Shown here piece by piece: positions 9,007-17,321 of a stretch of DNA of 32,376 bases (its first letter is position 1; each line of letters opens with the position of its first letter). The notes under the pieces were generated by a model, which saw only the letters and a list, made by a program, of their open reading frames with translations, did no database searches and was not told the origin of the DNA. The position numbers were made by a program, and so were the translations under genes. Source of the stretch: Ramlibacter sp. (GTDB taxonomy: Bacteria; Pseudomonadota; Gammaproteobacteria; Burkholderiales; Burkholderiaceae_C); NCBI GenBank assembly GCA_021323335.1, contig JAJTCN010000021.1, positions 1 through 32,376 of the forward strand, given 5' to 3'.

Positions 9007-9432
9007 ATGGACTACCTGCAGGCATTCGCCATCAGCGCGGCCGGCATGAACGTGGAGCGCACGCGCGTCGACGTCTCTGCCGTCAACCTCGCGAATGCGA
9101 ACACGGTGCACGTGCCCGGCGCCGGCGGCTTCCAGCCGATGCGCGTGGTGGCACGCCTCACGCAGTTCGGCGCCCTCGTGTCGGACGGACTGGCCGCGGG
9201 GGTCATGCCGGCGGTGACGCTGGAACCCTTGCGCACGGCGCCTCGGATGGTCCATGAACCCGGCCATCCCCATGCCGACGCGAAGGGCTTCGTTGCCTAT
9301 GCCCCGGTGGATCCGGCGACGGAGATGGTCACCCTGATGGGGGCCATGCGGTCCTACGAGGCCAACGTGGCCGCCATGAACACCACCCGCTCGCTGGCCC
9401 TCAAGACTCTCGAGATCGGGCGCGGCTCATGA
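9007..9432 (+). CDS. flgC: Proximal rod protein FlgC
   Basis: FlgC is a proximal rod subunit. The 141-residue product has the axial signature A-I-S-A-A-G-M-N-V-E-R-T-R near its start and the conserved end V-D-P-A-T-E-M-V-T-L-M-G-A-M-R-S-Y-E-A-N-V. Two in-frame ATGs exist at 9001 and 9007. I prefer 9007 because GGGAGG at 8993-8998 is eight bases from it but only two from 9001. The stop overlaps the fliE start (ATGA). Confidence 0.92.
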   Translation: MDYLQAFAISAAGMNVERTRVDVSAVNLANANTVHVPGAGGFQPMRVVARLTQFGALVSDGLAAGVMPAVTLEPLRTAPRMVHEPGHPHADAKGFVAYAPVDPATEMVTLMGAMRSYEANVAAMNTTRSLALKTLEIGRGS

Positions 9433-9740
9433 ACATCGAAGCATTGCAAGGCCTGGGTGCCCACGATGAAGTGGCCCCGCTCTCCGGCGCGCGGGCGTCC
9501 GCCGCGGAGATTTCCGCGGGACCGAGCTTCACCGAGCGCGTCAGCAGCGGACTGCAGGAACTGAACGGCCAGCTGCTGGCAGCCCAGGGTGACCTGCAAC
9601 GCTTGGCCGTCGGTGATGTGGAGAACCTGCATGAGGTCATGGTGCGCCTGGAGGAAAGCCGCATCGCGCTGCAGCTCGCGATGCAAGTCCGCAATCGCGT
9701 CCTGGAGGCGTACCAGGATGTCATGCGCATGCAGATCTAG
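9429..9740 (+). CDS. fliE: MS ring-rod junction protein FliE
   Basis: FliE joins the MS ring to the rod and is an early export substrate. The 103-residue product has family length, a variable N terminus, and the conserved C-terminal half with V-E-N-L-H-E-V-M-V-R-L-E-E-S-R followed by Q-L-A-M-Q-V-R-N-R-V-L-E-A-Y-Q-D-V-M-R-M. That ending is diagnostic of FliE. It overlaps flgC by four bases and ends nine bases before fliF. Confidence 0.95.
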   Translation: MNIEALQGLGAHDEVAPLSGARASAAEISAGPSFTERVSSGLQELNGQLLAAQGDLQRLAVGDVENLHEVMVRLEESRIALQLAMQVRNRVLEAYQDVMRMQI

Positions 9741-9749
9741 GAGGGGCCG

Positions 9750-11186
9750 ATGAAAGCATGGTGGACGACGTTGACCCTGCAAGCCAGGCGAGTCCTGCTG
9801 CTGGGATTTTGCGCCGCGCTATTGAGCCTGGCTGCCGCTGCCTGGTGGGTCCTGCGGGTGGATTACGCCGTGCTGTTCTCCGACTTGCGGCCGCAGGATG
9901 CGGCCGTGATGACGAGTGAGCTGGACAAGCTGAAGGCCGCGTACGTGCTTGCCGATGCAGGCGCCACCGTGCTGGTGGACCGCTCCCAGGTGCACGCGCT
10001 GCGCATGAAGCTGATGGGGCGCGACCTTCCGCTGCACGGCACGGTCGGCCTCGAGCTGTTCAACAACACCGACTTCGGCATGACCGATTTCGCCCAGAAG
10101 ATCAACTACCAGCGTGCGCTCCAGGGGGAGTTGACGCGCACCATCCTGTCATTCCCCGAAATTCGCGACGCGCGGGTCCACCTGGCACTGCCGGAGCAGG
10201 GGCTGTTCAAGCAGAACGCGGCTCGGCCCAAGGCGGCGCTCACGCTGACGCTTCGATCGGGCCAGGTACTGCGGGGCGAACAGGTGAGCGGGATCCAGCG
10301 CCTGGTCGCAGCCGCAGTGCCGGGGCTGCTCGCCAGCGAAGTCACCATCGTGGACCAGCAAGGCATTGCGTTGAGTCGATCCGCGGAAGGGGATGCGGAC
10401 ACGGGGGGCAGCGCAAGGCTGGAGTGGAAGCGCGAAACGGAAACCTATCTCACCCGGAAGGCCGCGGCTGTGCTCGAGCGGGCGTTCGGACCCGGGCAGG
10501 CCCTCGCCAGCGTCGACGTCACGCTCAACATGGACCAGGTGCGGGTGACGACCGAGGATGTCATTCCCGCCTCCGATCCCAAAGGCGCGGGCGGGCCCGC
10601 AGGCGTTCTGGTGCGGGAGCGGGAATCCGCGCGCGACAACGGTGCGCCGGATGCCCGCGCTACCGATGCCCGCACCGGGCGCGGCAGCAGCATGCAGCGC
10701 GATGTGGAATACCAGGCGGGGCGCAGGGTGGAACACGTCGTGAGCCAGGCCGGGGCAATTCGCCGCATCCACGTCGTTGCGCTGGTCCGCCAGCCGCTAG
10801 GCGAGCAGCAGCGCGCGGAGGTGCACAAGCTGGTGGCGGCCGCGGTCGGTGCGTCGGCGGAACGTGGCGACACCGTGGTGGTGCAGGGCGTCGCTGCCGC
10901 GGCCGCGGTGAACCCGCCGGCTCCATCCGGCATCGCGGTGGAAGCTCCTCCGCCCCCTGGCGACTCGAAATCGTGGGGCGCAGGGATGGCGGGGTTGCTG
11001 GCACTGGTGGGCCTTGCGATCGCCGCGCTCGTCTGGCGGCGGCCCCCGTCGGCCAACGCCAGGGTTCGGCAACTGTCCGAACGGGAGCGCCGAGCCGCGC
11101 TGGCACAGGTGCGGTCCTGGATGCTCGAGTCCTCGCCAACCTCCGCCGGGGAAGCGGAGCCCGGTGCCGCAGGAGCGGTGCGGTGA
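9750..11186 (+). CDS. fliF: Flagellar MS-ring protein FliF (short)
   Basis: FliF forms the MS ring in the inner membrane, the base on which rod, export gate and C ring assemble. The product has 478 residues against about 550 in well-studied species. There is a membrane helix near 17-36. The secretin-like ring-building region shows Y-A-V-L-F-S-D-L, F-A-Q-K-I-N-Y-Q-R-A-L-Q-G-E-L-T-R-T-I and A-R-V-H-L-A-L-P. A second helix lies near 409-428. The cytoplasmic tail is only about 50 residues, with a V-R-S-W-M segment that may correspond to the FliG-binding helix. The next gene, at the fliG position, is strongly atypical. The end overlaps that gene (GTGA). Confidence 0.95.
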   Translation: MKAWWTTLTLQARRVLLLGFCAALLSLAAAAWWVLRVDYAVLFSDLRPQDAAVMTSELDKLKAAYVLADAGATVLVDRSQVHALRMKLMGRDLPLHGTVGLELFNNTDFGMTDFAQKINYQRALQGELTRTILSFPEIRDARVHLALPEQGLFKQNAARPKAALTLTLRSGQVLRGEQVSGIQRLVAAAVPGLLASEVTIVDQQGIALSRSAEGDADTGGSARLEWKRETETYLTRKAAAVLERAFGPGQALASVDVTLNMDQVRVTTEDVIPASDPKGAGGPAGVLVRERESARDNGAPDARATDARTGRGSSMQRDVEYQAGRRVEHVVSQAGAIRRIHVVALVRQPLGEQQRAEVHKLVAAAVGASAERGDTVVVQGVAAAAAVNPPAPSGIAVEAPPPPGDSKSWGAGMAGLLALVGLAIAALVWRRPPSANARVRQLSERERRAALAQVRSWMLESSPTSAGEAEPGAAGAVR

Positions 11187-11719
11187 ACGCGACACCCCGA
11201 CAGCTCGCGCAACGCCGCGCCGCACTGGCGGTGCATGCGATGTCCCCGGTCGACCAGGACTGGCTGCTACGTGAACTGCCGTTGCCGCACCGGAGCCTGC
11301 TGCAGCCGCTGCTCGCGGAACTCCATGCCATCGGTATCCCGCAGGACCCCGCATTGCTGCGAGATGCAACGAGGGCGGCGCCGGAGATTCACGCGCCGCG
11401 GGCAGGCCAAGTCCCGGACATCCGGCTGTCGGCAGGATCGGCCCGGTCGCTGGCGCGGTGGTTGCGCTCCCAGCCGGCGCAGGTGTCGGTGAGGTTGCTT
11501 GCGGCCTGCCCGGACTGGCGCGTGCGACTCATGGGCGCCCTGCCGCGGGAGGATCGCAGGGCGCTGGAGTCGCTGGCGGCGAGCCTCGCTCCTGCGCCCG
11601 AACTGGAACGGCTGGTCTTGGCGGCGGCACGGCGTCAACTGGCGGCGGATGCAGGGTCCTCGCGGCTGGCTTGGCTGCGGCGATGGACATGGCCGGTCAC
11701 GCGCCGGGAGCAGATCTGA
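11183..11719 (+). CDS. Short FliG-position protein, divergent switch component
   Basis: This 178-residue product sits exactly where fliG is expected, between fliF and fliH, but is about half the length of FliG (about 330). I see no complete FliG. Residues about 87-152 (L-A-R-W-L-R-S-Q-P-A-Q-V-S-V-R-L-L-A, then L-P-R-E-D-R-R-A-L-E-S-L-A) resemble the helical pattern of one FliG middle-domain repeat, in which EHPQ precedes A-x-x-L-x-x-L and then L-P-x-x-x-R. Residues 20-60 form a separate helical block (L-L-R-E-L-P-L-P-H-R, then L-L-A-E-L-H-A-I-G-I-P). The charged C-terminal FliG helix that meets the stator is not present. GTG 11183 overlaps the fliF stop; the stop overlaps fliH (TGATG). It could be a reduced FliG or an unrelated adaptor. 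Confidence 0.72.
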   Translation: MNATPRQLAQRRAALAVHAMSPVDQDWLLRELPLPHRSLLQPLLAELHAIGIPQDPALLRDATRAAPEIHAPRAGQVPDIRLSAGSARSLARWLRSQPAQVSVRLLAACPDWRVRLMGALPREDRRALESLAASLAPAPELERLVLAAARRQLAADAGSSRLAWLRRWTWPVTRREQI

Positions 11720-12444
11720 TGGACGAAGCCGTGATTCGCGGGATGCCAGTCGATGCCGCGCCACTGCGCCTGCGCCGCGGGGCGTCGGTCATGGACCAGG
11801 AAGACGCCGCTGCCCGCGCGGAGCTGGTCTACCGGGAAGCGGCGAGCGCAGGATTCGCCGAGGGTGTGCGGCAAGGTCGGCAGGAAGGGGCCGCCGCCGG
11901 CTATGACGAGGGCGTCCGGAACGGTCACGAGGAGGCGCAGCGGCATGCCGGCGAAGAGGCGGCGCGTGCCGTGACCGCCGCCACCGCGGCGCTGGTGGAA
12001 GAGCGAACCAGGCTGGCGGCCATCGCGTCCTCCTGGGACGCGATGTCCAGGGAAATGGCATCCCTGGCGGAAGACGACCTGCTCGCCCTTTGCTACGAGG
12101 TGATCTGCCGGATCGTCGGCGATGTGGCAGTCCACCCCGTTAACGTCCGCGCGGCACTCGTCCAGGCAACGGCGGCGGCTCGCGATGAGGCGAGCCTGCT
12201 GCTTCGCGTGCACCCCGCCGATGCTGTCCTGCTCGATCAGGCGGGAATGGACGGTGCGCCGGGCCAGTCGATTGCCTGGCGTGCCGACCCAGCTGTCGCA
12301 CTGGGGGGTTGCATTCTCGAGTCTCCTTCGGGAAGCCTCGACGCGCGGCTGGAAACCCTGCTCGCCGGTTGCAAGGCAGCCCTGCTGACGGCAAGGGACG
12401 CACGCGCGGAGCAGGACGGCGCCGTCACCGGGGGAATGCCGTGA
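11719..12444 (+). CDS. fliH: Flagellar export ATPase regulator FliH
   Basis: FliH is the peripheral stalk-like partner of the FliI ATPase and links it to the C ring. The 241-residue product shows the family hallmark, a run of glycine-spaced helical repeats near residues 50-75 (G-F-A-E-G-V-R-Q-G-R-Q-E-G, then G-Y-D-E-G-V-R-N-G). A globular C-terminal domain follows, with L-A-L-C-Y-E-V-I-C-R-I-V-G and G-G-C-I-L-E-S-P-S-G-S-L-D-A-R. That last segment is typical of FliH/SctL. The neighbours fliI and fliJ support the call. The start overlaps the preceding stop (TGATG). Confidence 0.91.
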   Translation: MDEAVIRGMPVDAAPLRLRRGASVMDQEDAAARAELVYREAASAGFAEGVRQGRQEGAAAGYDEGVRNGHEEAQRHAGEEAARAVTAATAALVEERTRLAAIASSWDAMSREMASLAEDDLLALCYEVICRIVGDVAVHPVNVRAALVQATAAARDEASLLLRVHPADAVLLDQAGMDGAPGQSIAWRADPAVALGGCILESPSGSLDARLETLLAGCKAALLTARDARAEQDGAVTGGMP

Positions 12445-13772
12445 GCGCCATGATGGAGCACTACCGAACCATCGTGCGCGAAAGCGAGCTCGGCCAGCGC
12501 ATGGGCCGGGTCCGCCGACTGCAGGGCCTGGCCATGGAATCAGAGGGCCCGCGGGCGGAACTCGGCGAGATGTGCCTCGTATTCGCTCGTGACTGCGGCA
12601 ACGCAGTGCCTCTGCGCGCGGAGGTCGTGGGCGTCGAGGGCGGCCGCGTCCTCCTGATGCCTTATGAGCCGTTGCACGGCATGGGTGCCGGTGCGCGGGT
12701 CGTGGCATTGGGCCGCAAGGCCGAGGTGCGGGTCGGCCCGCAACTGCTAGGCCGCGTCATCGACGGCTTCGGGGATCCCCTGGACGGACTGCCCGCGCCC
12801 ACACCCCCGGGCCGCTGCAGCCTCTATCCCGCCGCTACCAGCCCGATGCAGCGTCCCCGCATTCCACGCATCCTGGAAACCGGTGTTCGCGCCATCGACG
12901 GCTTGCTGACGCTGGGCGCCGGGCAGCGTGTCGGCATCTTCGCGGGGAGCGGCGTCGGCAAGAGCAGCCTGCTCGGCGCCATTGCGAGGCAGGCGCGGTC
13001 GGATGTCAATGTCGTCGCCATGATCGGCGAACGGGGACGCGAAGTGCGGGAGTTCGTCGAGGACCAGCTCGGGCCTGACGGGCTCGCGCGTTCGGTGGTG
13101 CTGGTTGCGACTTCGGAGCAACCGGCGCTGTGCCGCATCCGCGCAGCCCATGCCGCGGTGGCGATCTCCCGCTACTTCGCGGATCGCGGCCAGTCCGTCC
13201 TGCTGACGATGGACTCCATCACCCGCCTGGCGATGGCGCGCCGGGAAGTCGGGCTGGCGGCCGGCGAACCCGCCACGGCACGCGGCTACACCCCCTCCGT
13301 GTTCGCCGAGCTGCCGCAGATCTGCGAGAGGTGCGGCACGTCGCCTTCGGGCGGGTCGGTGACGGCGCTGCTCACGGTGCTCGTGGAAGGCGACGACCTC
13401 AACGAGCCGATCGCCGACAACCTGCGCGCCACCCTCGACGGACACGTGGTGCTGTCCCGCGACCTGGCGCAGCAGGGGCACTATCCCGCGATCGACGTGC
13501 TGCGCAGCGCCAGCCGCGTCATGGGAGATCTCGTCGAGGCGCCGCAGCGGGCGCTGGCCGCGCAGGCCGTGCGTCACCTGTCCGTCCTCGATCGCAACCG
13601 CCATCTGGTGGAACTCGGCGCCTACGTGAAGGGAAGCAATCCGGAGCTGGATGCGGCCCTGGCCCTGGAGTCGGGACTGTCTGCCTGGCTGCGGCAGGAT
13701 GCCGGCGGAACACCACGCGCGGAGGCCATGCGGCAGCTGGGCCAGGTGCTGGCTCCGGGACGGGCGCCATGA
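12441..13772 (+). CDS. fliI: Flagellum-specific export ATPase FliI
   Basis: FliI is the F1-beta-like hexameric ATPase that helps unfold and deliver export substrates. The 443-residue product contains the Walker A loop G-S-G-V-G-K-S-S near residue 173, Walker B with S-V-L-L-T-M-D-S near 255, and the signature P-S-V-F-A-E-L-P-Q-I-C-E-R-C-G of the type III secretion ATPases. I chose GTG 12441, which overlaps the fliH stop and has GGGGGAA five bases upstream; ATG codons at 12450 and 12453 are alternatives. All catalytic motifs look intact, so export should be energised normally. Confidence 0.97.
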   Translation: MSAMMEHYRTIVRESELGQRMGRVRRLQGLAMESEGPRAELGEMCLVFARDCGNAVPLRAEVVGVEGGRVLLMPYEPLHGMGAGARVVALGRKAEVRVGPQLLGRVIDGFGDPLDGLPAPTPPGRCSLYPAATSPMQRPRIPRILETGVRAIDGLLTLGAGQRVGIFAGSGVGKSSLLGAIARQARSDVNVVAMIGERGREVREFVEDQLGPDGLARSVVLVATSEQPALCRIRAAHAAVAISRYFADRGQSVLLTMDSITRLAMARREVGLAAGEPATARGYTPSVFAELPQICERCGTSPSGGSVTALLTVLVEGDDLNEPIADNLRATLDGHVVLSRDLAQQGHYPAIDVLRSASRVMGDLVEAPQRALAAQAVRHLSVLDRNRHLVELGAYVKGSNPELDAALALESGLSAWLRQDAGGTPRAEAMRQLGQVLAPGRAP

Positions 13773-14248
13773 CAGCCCGCGCTCCGCGCAGTGTGGACCT
13801 GCGACGCTTTTCATCTTCCCTGGCGCCGCTGCAGAAGATGCTGGATGCGCAGCTGCAAGCCGCCCGGTGCTCCCTCGGCGCCAGGAAGCTGGAAGCCGTC
13901 GCGCTGGCAGACCAGGTGCGCCAGTTGCAGGAGCTCGAGGCCGCCGCGGTGGCTGCGGCGACAGCGTCCGTGGACCGTTGCCTTGACGTCCGCACGCATC
14001 GGCATGCCCTGCTGCATCTCATGGACCTTGCGCAACAACGCGCCGCCCGCGAGACATCATCGCGCGCCGCGGAGCGGAATGTGAGCGATGGCATGAACGA
14101 ATGCGTGGAGCGCGATCGCAAGCTGGCCGTGGTGCAGCGCCTGCAGGACCAACAGCTGCGCGCGCAAGCGGTGATCGCCGCGCGGCGGCAAAGCCGGGAA
14201 GCCGATCTCGAATGGCTGGCGCGCACGCAAGGCCGGGAGTCCGCATGA
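13769..14248 (+). CDS. fliJ: FliJ-like export chaperone (gamma-stalk homologue)
   Basis: FliJ is a coiled-coil protein that sits in the FliI hexamer and contacts FlhA. The 159-residue product is of family size, rich in Ala, Gln, Arg and Glu, and predicted to be almost wholly helical: two long helices, about 17-75 and 105-155, as expected for the antiparallel coiled coil of FliJ. Sequence similarity in this family is low, so the call rests on size, composition and position directly after fliI. It overlaps fliI and the next gene by four bases. Confidence 0.77.
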   Translation: MTARAPRSVDLRRFSSSLAPLQKMLDAQLQAARCSLGARKLEAVALADQVRQLQELEAAAVAAATASVDRCLDVRTHRHALLHLMDLAQQRAARETSSRAAERNVSDGMNECVERDRKLAVVQRLQDQQLRAQAVIAARRQSREADLEWLARTQGRESA

Positions 14249-14964
14249 ATCCACTCCAGCTTCCTGTCGGTATGGAAAGTGGCCCCGCCTTCCAGGCGCT
14301 GGCCCACAACGGGTTGGTTTCGCATGCGCAGGAGTGGCATCTGGAGTGGCAGCGTGCCCAGGCGCGGGCGTGGCTGCATGCCACGCCCGAGCGGGATGTA
14401 CCGGGCGATCCCCCTTTCGCATCTCACGGTGGCACCGGCGAACAATTCGGGATGGGATCGGCAGGCCTCGACTCCTTCGCAGCCATCCAGCTCCCCGCCG
14501 TGCAGGCGACCGTGCAGGTCGTGCATGCCGTACAACCTGCCACCGGGGCGGTGGCAGTCGCGTCGTACGCGCCTCTGACCCCGCAATGTTCCGTCGCATC
14601 CAACGAACACGCTCCCCTCGAGCAGCCTCGGCAGCCCGAGATTGCAAAAGACTGGAGGCGCCCCCCGACGCTGGTCTCATGCCAGCGCGAAACGGTGCAT
14701 CGCACCGTGACAGGCGCCCACGAGCCGAAAACGGAGAAGGACACTGTCCGGTTGCACGTCGAGTACGCCGATGACGGCCTGCGCGTCTGGATCGGTGCCG
14801 ATGGCGACGCCGCCGTGGTGTCGGCACGAGCCGCGGCCATCCTCGCCGAGTTGCGCCGCTCCGCGCATGTCCCCTCCTTGCCCCTGGCCTCGGTCGTCTG
14901 CAACGGTCGGACGCTGTATGCCAGCTCCCACCGCGCCGCATTCCCTTTGGAGAACCCACCATGA
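14245..14964 (+). CDS. FliK-position protein, possible hook-length control
   Basis: This 239-residue product lies between fliJ and flgD, the usual place of the hook-length ruler FliK. The first 150 residues are low in obvious domain structure and rich in Ala, Gln, Pro and His, like the flexible ruler part of FliK. The last 75 residues form a compact alpha/beta-looking block (D-T-V-R-L-H-V-E-Y, G-L-R-V-W-I-G, then an alanine-rich helix), which could stand for the specificity-switch domain. I do not see the canonical FliK C-terminal motif, and the protein is short for FliK (about 400). The functional call is therefore inference from position. It overlaps both neighbours by four bases. Confidence 0.62.
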   Translation: MNPLQLPVGMESGPAFQALAHNGLVSHAQEWHLEWQRAQARAWLHATPERDVPGDPPFASHGGTGEQFGMGSAGLDSFAAIQLPAVQATVQVVHAVQPATGAVAVASYAPLTPQCSVASNEHAPLEQPRQPEIAKDWRRPPTLVSCQRETVHRTVTGAHEPKTEKDTVRLHVEYADDGLRVWIGADGDAAVVSARAAAILAELRRSAHVPSLPLASVVCNGRTLYASSHRAAFPLENPP

Positions 14965-15362
14965 ACATCGGCTCCATCGCCGCCGCGGTTGGCGCGCCGG
15001 GCTCCAGCGCTTCGCTCGGCCTGCAGGATTTCATGAAGATCCTGCTGACCCAGCTGACTTACCAGGACCCGCTCAAGCCCATGGACAACCAGGCCTTCAT
15101 GGCGCAGATGGCGCAGTTCACCTCGCTCGAACAGTCGCAACGGCTGAACGACAAGGTGCAGCAGCTCATCGACAACCAGGCTGCGTTCCAGTCCGTCGGG
15201 CTGGTCGGCCGGACGGTCGAAGTGGCCACCGCTTCGGGCCAGGGCACCGGCGTCGTCACGGCGCTGCTGCTGCAAGGCGATGCGCCTCTGCTCACGCTCA
15301 AGTTGCCGGACGGCAGCCTGCTGCAGGACGTCGCCCTCAACCAGATCCTCTCAGTCCGCTAA
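14961..15362 (+). CDS. flgD: Hook-assembly cap protein FlgD (short form)
   Basis: FlgD is the scaffold at the growing hook tip. The 133-residue product carries the diagnostic N-terminal segment F-M-K-I-L-L-T-Q-L-T-Y-Q-D-P-L-K-P-M-D followed by A-Q-M-A-Q-F-T-S-L-E-Q. It lacks most of the C-terminal tudor/Fn3-like region found in enteric FlgD (about 230 residues), ending in a short beta segment (G-S-L-L-Q-D-V-A-L-N-Q-I). Short FlgD proteins of this kind occur in several bacterial groups. It precedes flgE by 14 bases. Confidence 0.95.
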   Translation: MNIGSIAAAVGAPGSSASLGLQDFMKILLTQLTYQDPLKPMDNQAFMAQMAQFTSLEQSQRLNDKVQQLIDNQAAFQSVGLVGRTVEVATASGQGTGVVTALLLQGDAPLLTLKLPDGSLLQDVALNQILSVR

Positions 15363-15376
15363 CCCCAGGAGAACAC

Positions 15377-16552
15377 ATGCTCGATTCCATCAACGTCGGT
15401 GTCACCGGCCTCCTTGGCTACCAGCAAGGGCTGCGCACGATCGCCAACAACACGGCCAACCTCAATACCCCCGGCTACAAGAGCTCCACCCTCCAGTTCA
15501 CCGATCTCTTCTATTCGAGCTCCAGCTCGGGCGGCAGGAGCACCCAGCTCGGGTACGGGCTCGACACCGCCGGAACGCGCCTCGACTTCAGCCAGGGAGA
15601 CTTGCGGCAGACCGGCAATGATTTCGATCTTGCCGTGGACGGCGAGGGCCTGTTCGTCCTGCAGGATGCGCAGGGACAGACGAGCTATACGCGTGCCGGC
15701 CAGTTCGGCTTCGACGCGAACGGCGTGCTGGTGAGCCGCGTCGACGGCAGCAAGGTGATGGGGATCGACGAAGCAGGAGGCAGCGTGGAGATTTCGCTCG
15801 ATGGCCAGCGGGTCGCTGCGGGCAAGGAAACTTCCCTGGTCCGCCTGACCGGCAACTTGTCGAGCACCAGCACGGAGGAGACGGTGAGTCCGGTGAAGGT
15901 CTTCGATGCGCTGGGCCAGGAGCATGCGCTGTCGGTGAAATTCACGAACACCCATGCCACGTCTGCCGGCAGCTGGAAAGTGGAGGTGTTCGACGGCACC
16001 ACGCTGGTGGGCACGTCCCAGGTCGTGTTCGTCGACGGTGAACCGACGCTGTCCTCCAGCAAGCTCGCTTTCTCCTATACGCCCGCGGGCGGCGTGGCCC
16101 AGCCACTCACCCTGGACCTGAGCGCCGACGTGACGTCGTTCGCTTCCGGCAACCTGTCGACGCTGGCGATGACCTCGCAGGACGGTTATGCGCCGGGCAC
16201 CCTGAGCAAGGTCACTTTCGACGCGACTGGCACGCTCGTTGCCACCTACAGCAATGGCCAGACGGTGAAGGGTTCGCGGCTCGCCCTCGGGCGCTTCGAG
16301 AGCCTGGATGCCGTCGAGGCCCTGGGCGGCGGCCAGTTCCGCGAGGCCGGCGGCATTCCCTGGACGGTGGGCAGCGCCGGAGAAGCGGGATTCGGGCCAC
16401 TGCGGGCAGGCATGCTGGAAATCTCCAACGTGGACTTGTCGCGTGAGTTCAGCAGCCTGGTGGTCATGCAACGCGGCTACCAGGCCTCGTCGCAGGTGAT
16501 ATCGACCGCGAACGACATGCTGCAGGAGCTGTTCGGGATGAAGAACAAGTGA
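15377..16552 (+). CDS. flgE: Flagellar hook protein FlgE
   Basis: FlgE builds the hook, here presumably the most distal encoded structure. The 391-residue product has the axial N terminus (G-L-R-T-I-A-N-N-T-A-N-L-N-T-P-G-Y-K-S). It also has the segment F-D-L-A-V-D-G-E-G-L-F-V-L, variable outer domains rich in Thr and Ser, and the conserved C terminus S-N-V-D-L-S-R-E-F-S-S-L-V-V-M-Q-R-G-Y-Q. AGGAG lies eight bases before ATG 15377. The stop overlaps the next gene (GTGA). No flgK or flgL follows, although these are needed to attach a filament to a hook. Confidence 0.96.
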   Translation: MLDSINVGVTGLLGYQQGLRTIANNTANLNTPGYKSSTLQFTDLFYSSSSSGGRSTQLGYGLDTAGTRLDFSQGDLRQTGNDFDLAVDGEGLFVLQDAQGQTSYTRAGQFGFDANGVLVSRVDGSKVMGIDEAGGSVEISLDGQRVAAGKETSLVRLTGNLSSTSTEETVSPVKVFDALGQEHALSVKFTNTHATSAGSWKVEVFDGTTLVGTSQVVFVDGEPTLSSSKLAFSYTPAGGVAQPLTLDLSADVTSFASGNLSTLAMTSQDGYAPGTLSKVTFDATGTLVATYSNGQTVKGSRLALGRFESLDAVEALGGGQFREAGGIPWTVGSAGEAGFGPLRAGMLEISNVDLSREFSSLVVMQRGYQASSQVISTANDMLQELFGMKNK

Positions 16553-17301
16553 AGGCCGCCAAGCTGCATGCCTGGCGCGACGCCGAACTCGCGCAGTTGG
16601 GCACGGTGCTGGACCAGGCGTTCATCCTCTGGCGCCAAGCCTGGGGGCTCGCCCTGGGTGGTGGTGCACGCGTGGCCTGCACGCCTTTCGAGGGGCCATG
16701 TCGCGAGGAATGGCAACCGCTCGGCAACGGTGTGGCGGTGGACGCCTGGGTGCACTGGTCGGACGCGTCGCAGGCGGAATTGCAATCGCTCTTCGGTGCC
16801 GGCTGCGGCTCCTCTGCGCTCGTCGAGGAAGCAGCGACGGCGTGCAGGCAGGAGTCGTGCCGCCGCCTGGCGGATGCGCTCCAGCATGACCGGAACGGGC
16901 CCGCGCCCTCGGAAACGCGTCCTCCGTCGGGCAAGTGGTCAGGGGCCGTCATGGCCTTGCTTCCGTGCGGCTCGCGCGTGCTGATGGACGCAGCGTGCGT
17001 GCAGCGCGTGCTGCAAGCGTCTGGGGCCGCGACACGTCCGGCCCGCGCGGCGTTGCCACCGCTGGTGCCGCTCGTGGAAGCGGCAGGCGGGTGCCCGACG
17101 CGCGTCGAGGCGCGGCTCGCCGACTGTGACCTGGATGTGGCGATGCTCCAGCGCTTGCGGGTCGGTGACGTGGTCCGCTTGCCGCATCCCTTGACCCGCC
17201 CCCTCAGCGTTCGCGATTCCGGCGGTCTGCCGGTGTTCGACGGATTTCTCGCACGCAGTGGCGCCCACCGGGCGATCGAACTCGTTCCCACGTCCGCCTG
17301 A
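16549..17301 (+). CDS. Short FliM-like C-ring protein with SpoA domain
   Basis: The gene occupies the fliM position before fliN. The 250-residue product is shorter than FliM (about 330). Only the C-terminal SpoA domain is clear, residues about 183-246, with R-V-G-D-V-V-R-L-P-H-P-L and G-L-P-V-F-D-G-F. The N-terminal peptide of FliM that binds phosphorylated CheY (E-I-D-A-L-L-like) is absent; the protein starts instead with K-A-A-K-L-H-A-W-R. The central CheC-like domain is not recognisable, and the region contains many cysteines. Overall layout is nearer to FliY/SctQ-type proteins than to FliM. GTG 16549 overlaps the flgE stop; the stop overlaps an ATG of fliN. Confidence 0.75.
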   Translation: MKAAKLHAWRDAELAQLGTVLDQAFILWRQAWGLALGGGARVACTPFEGPCREEWQPLGNGVAVDAWVHWSDASQAELQSLFGAGCGSSALVEEAATACRQESCRRLADALQHDRNGPAPSETRPPSGKWSGAVMALLPCGSRVLMDAACVQRVLQASGAATRPARAALPPLVPLVEAAGGCPTRVEARLADCDLDVAMLQRLRVGDVVRLPHPLTRPLSVRDSGGLPVFDGFLARSGAHRAIELVPTSA

Positions 17302-17321
17302 TGTCGACAGGAGTTGAATCC

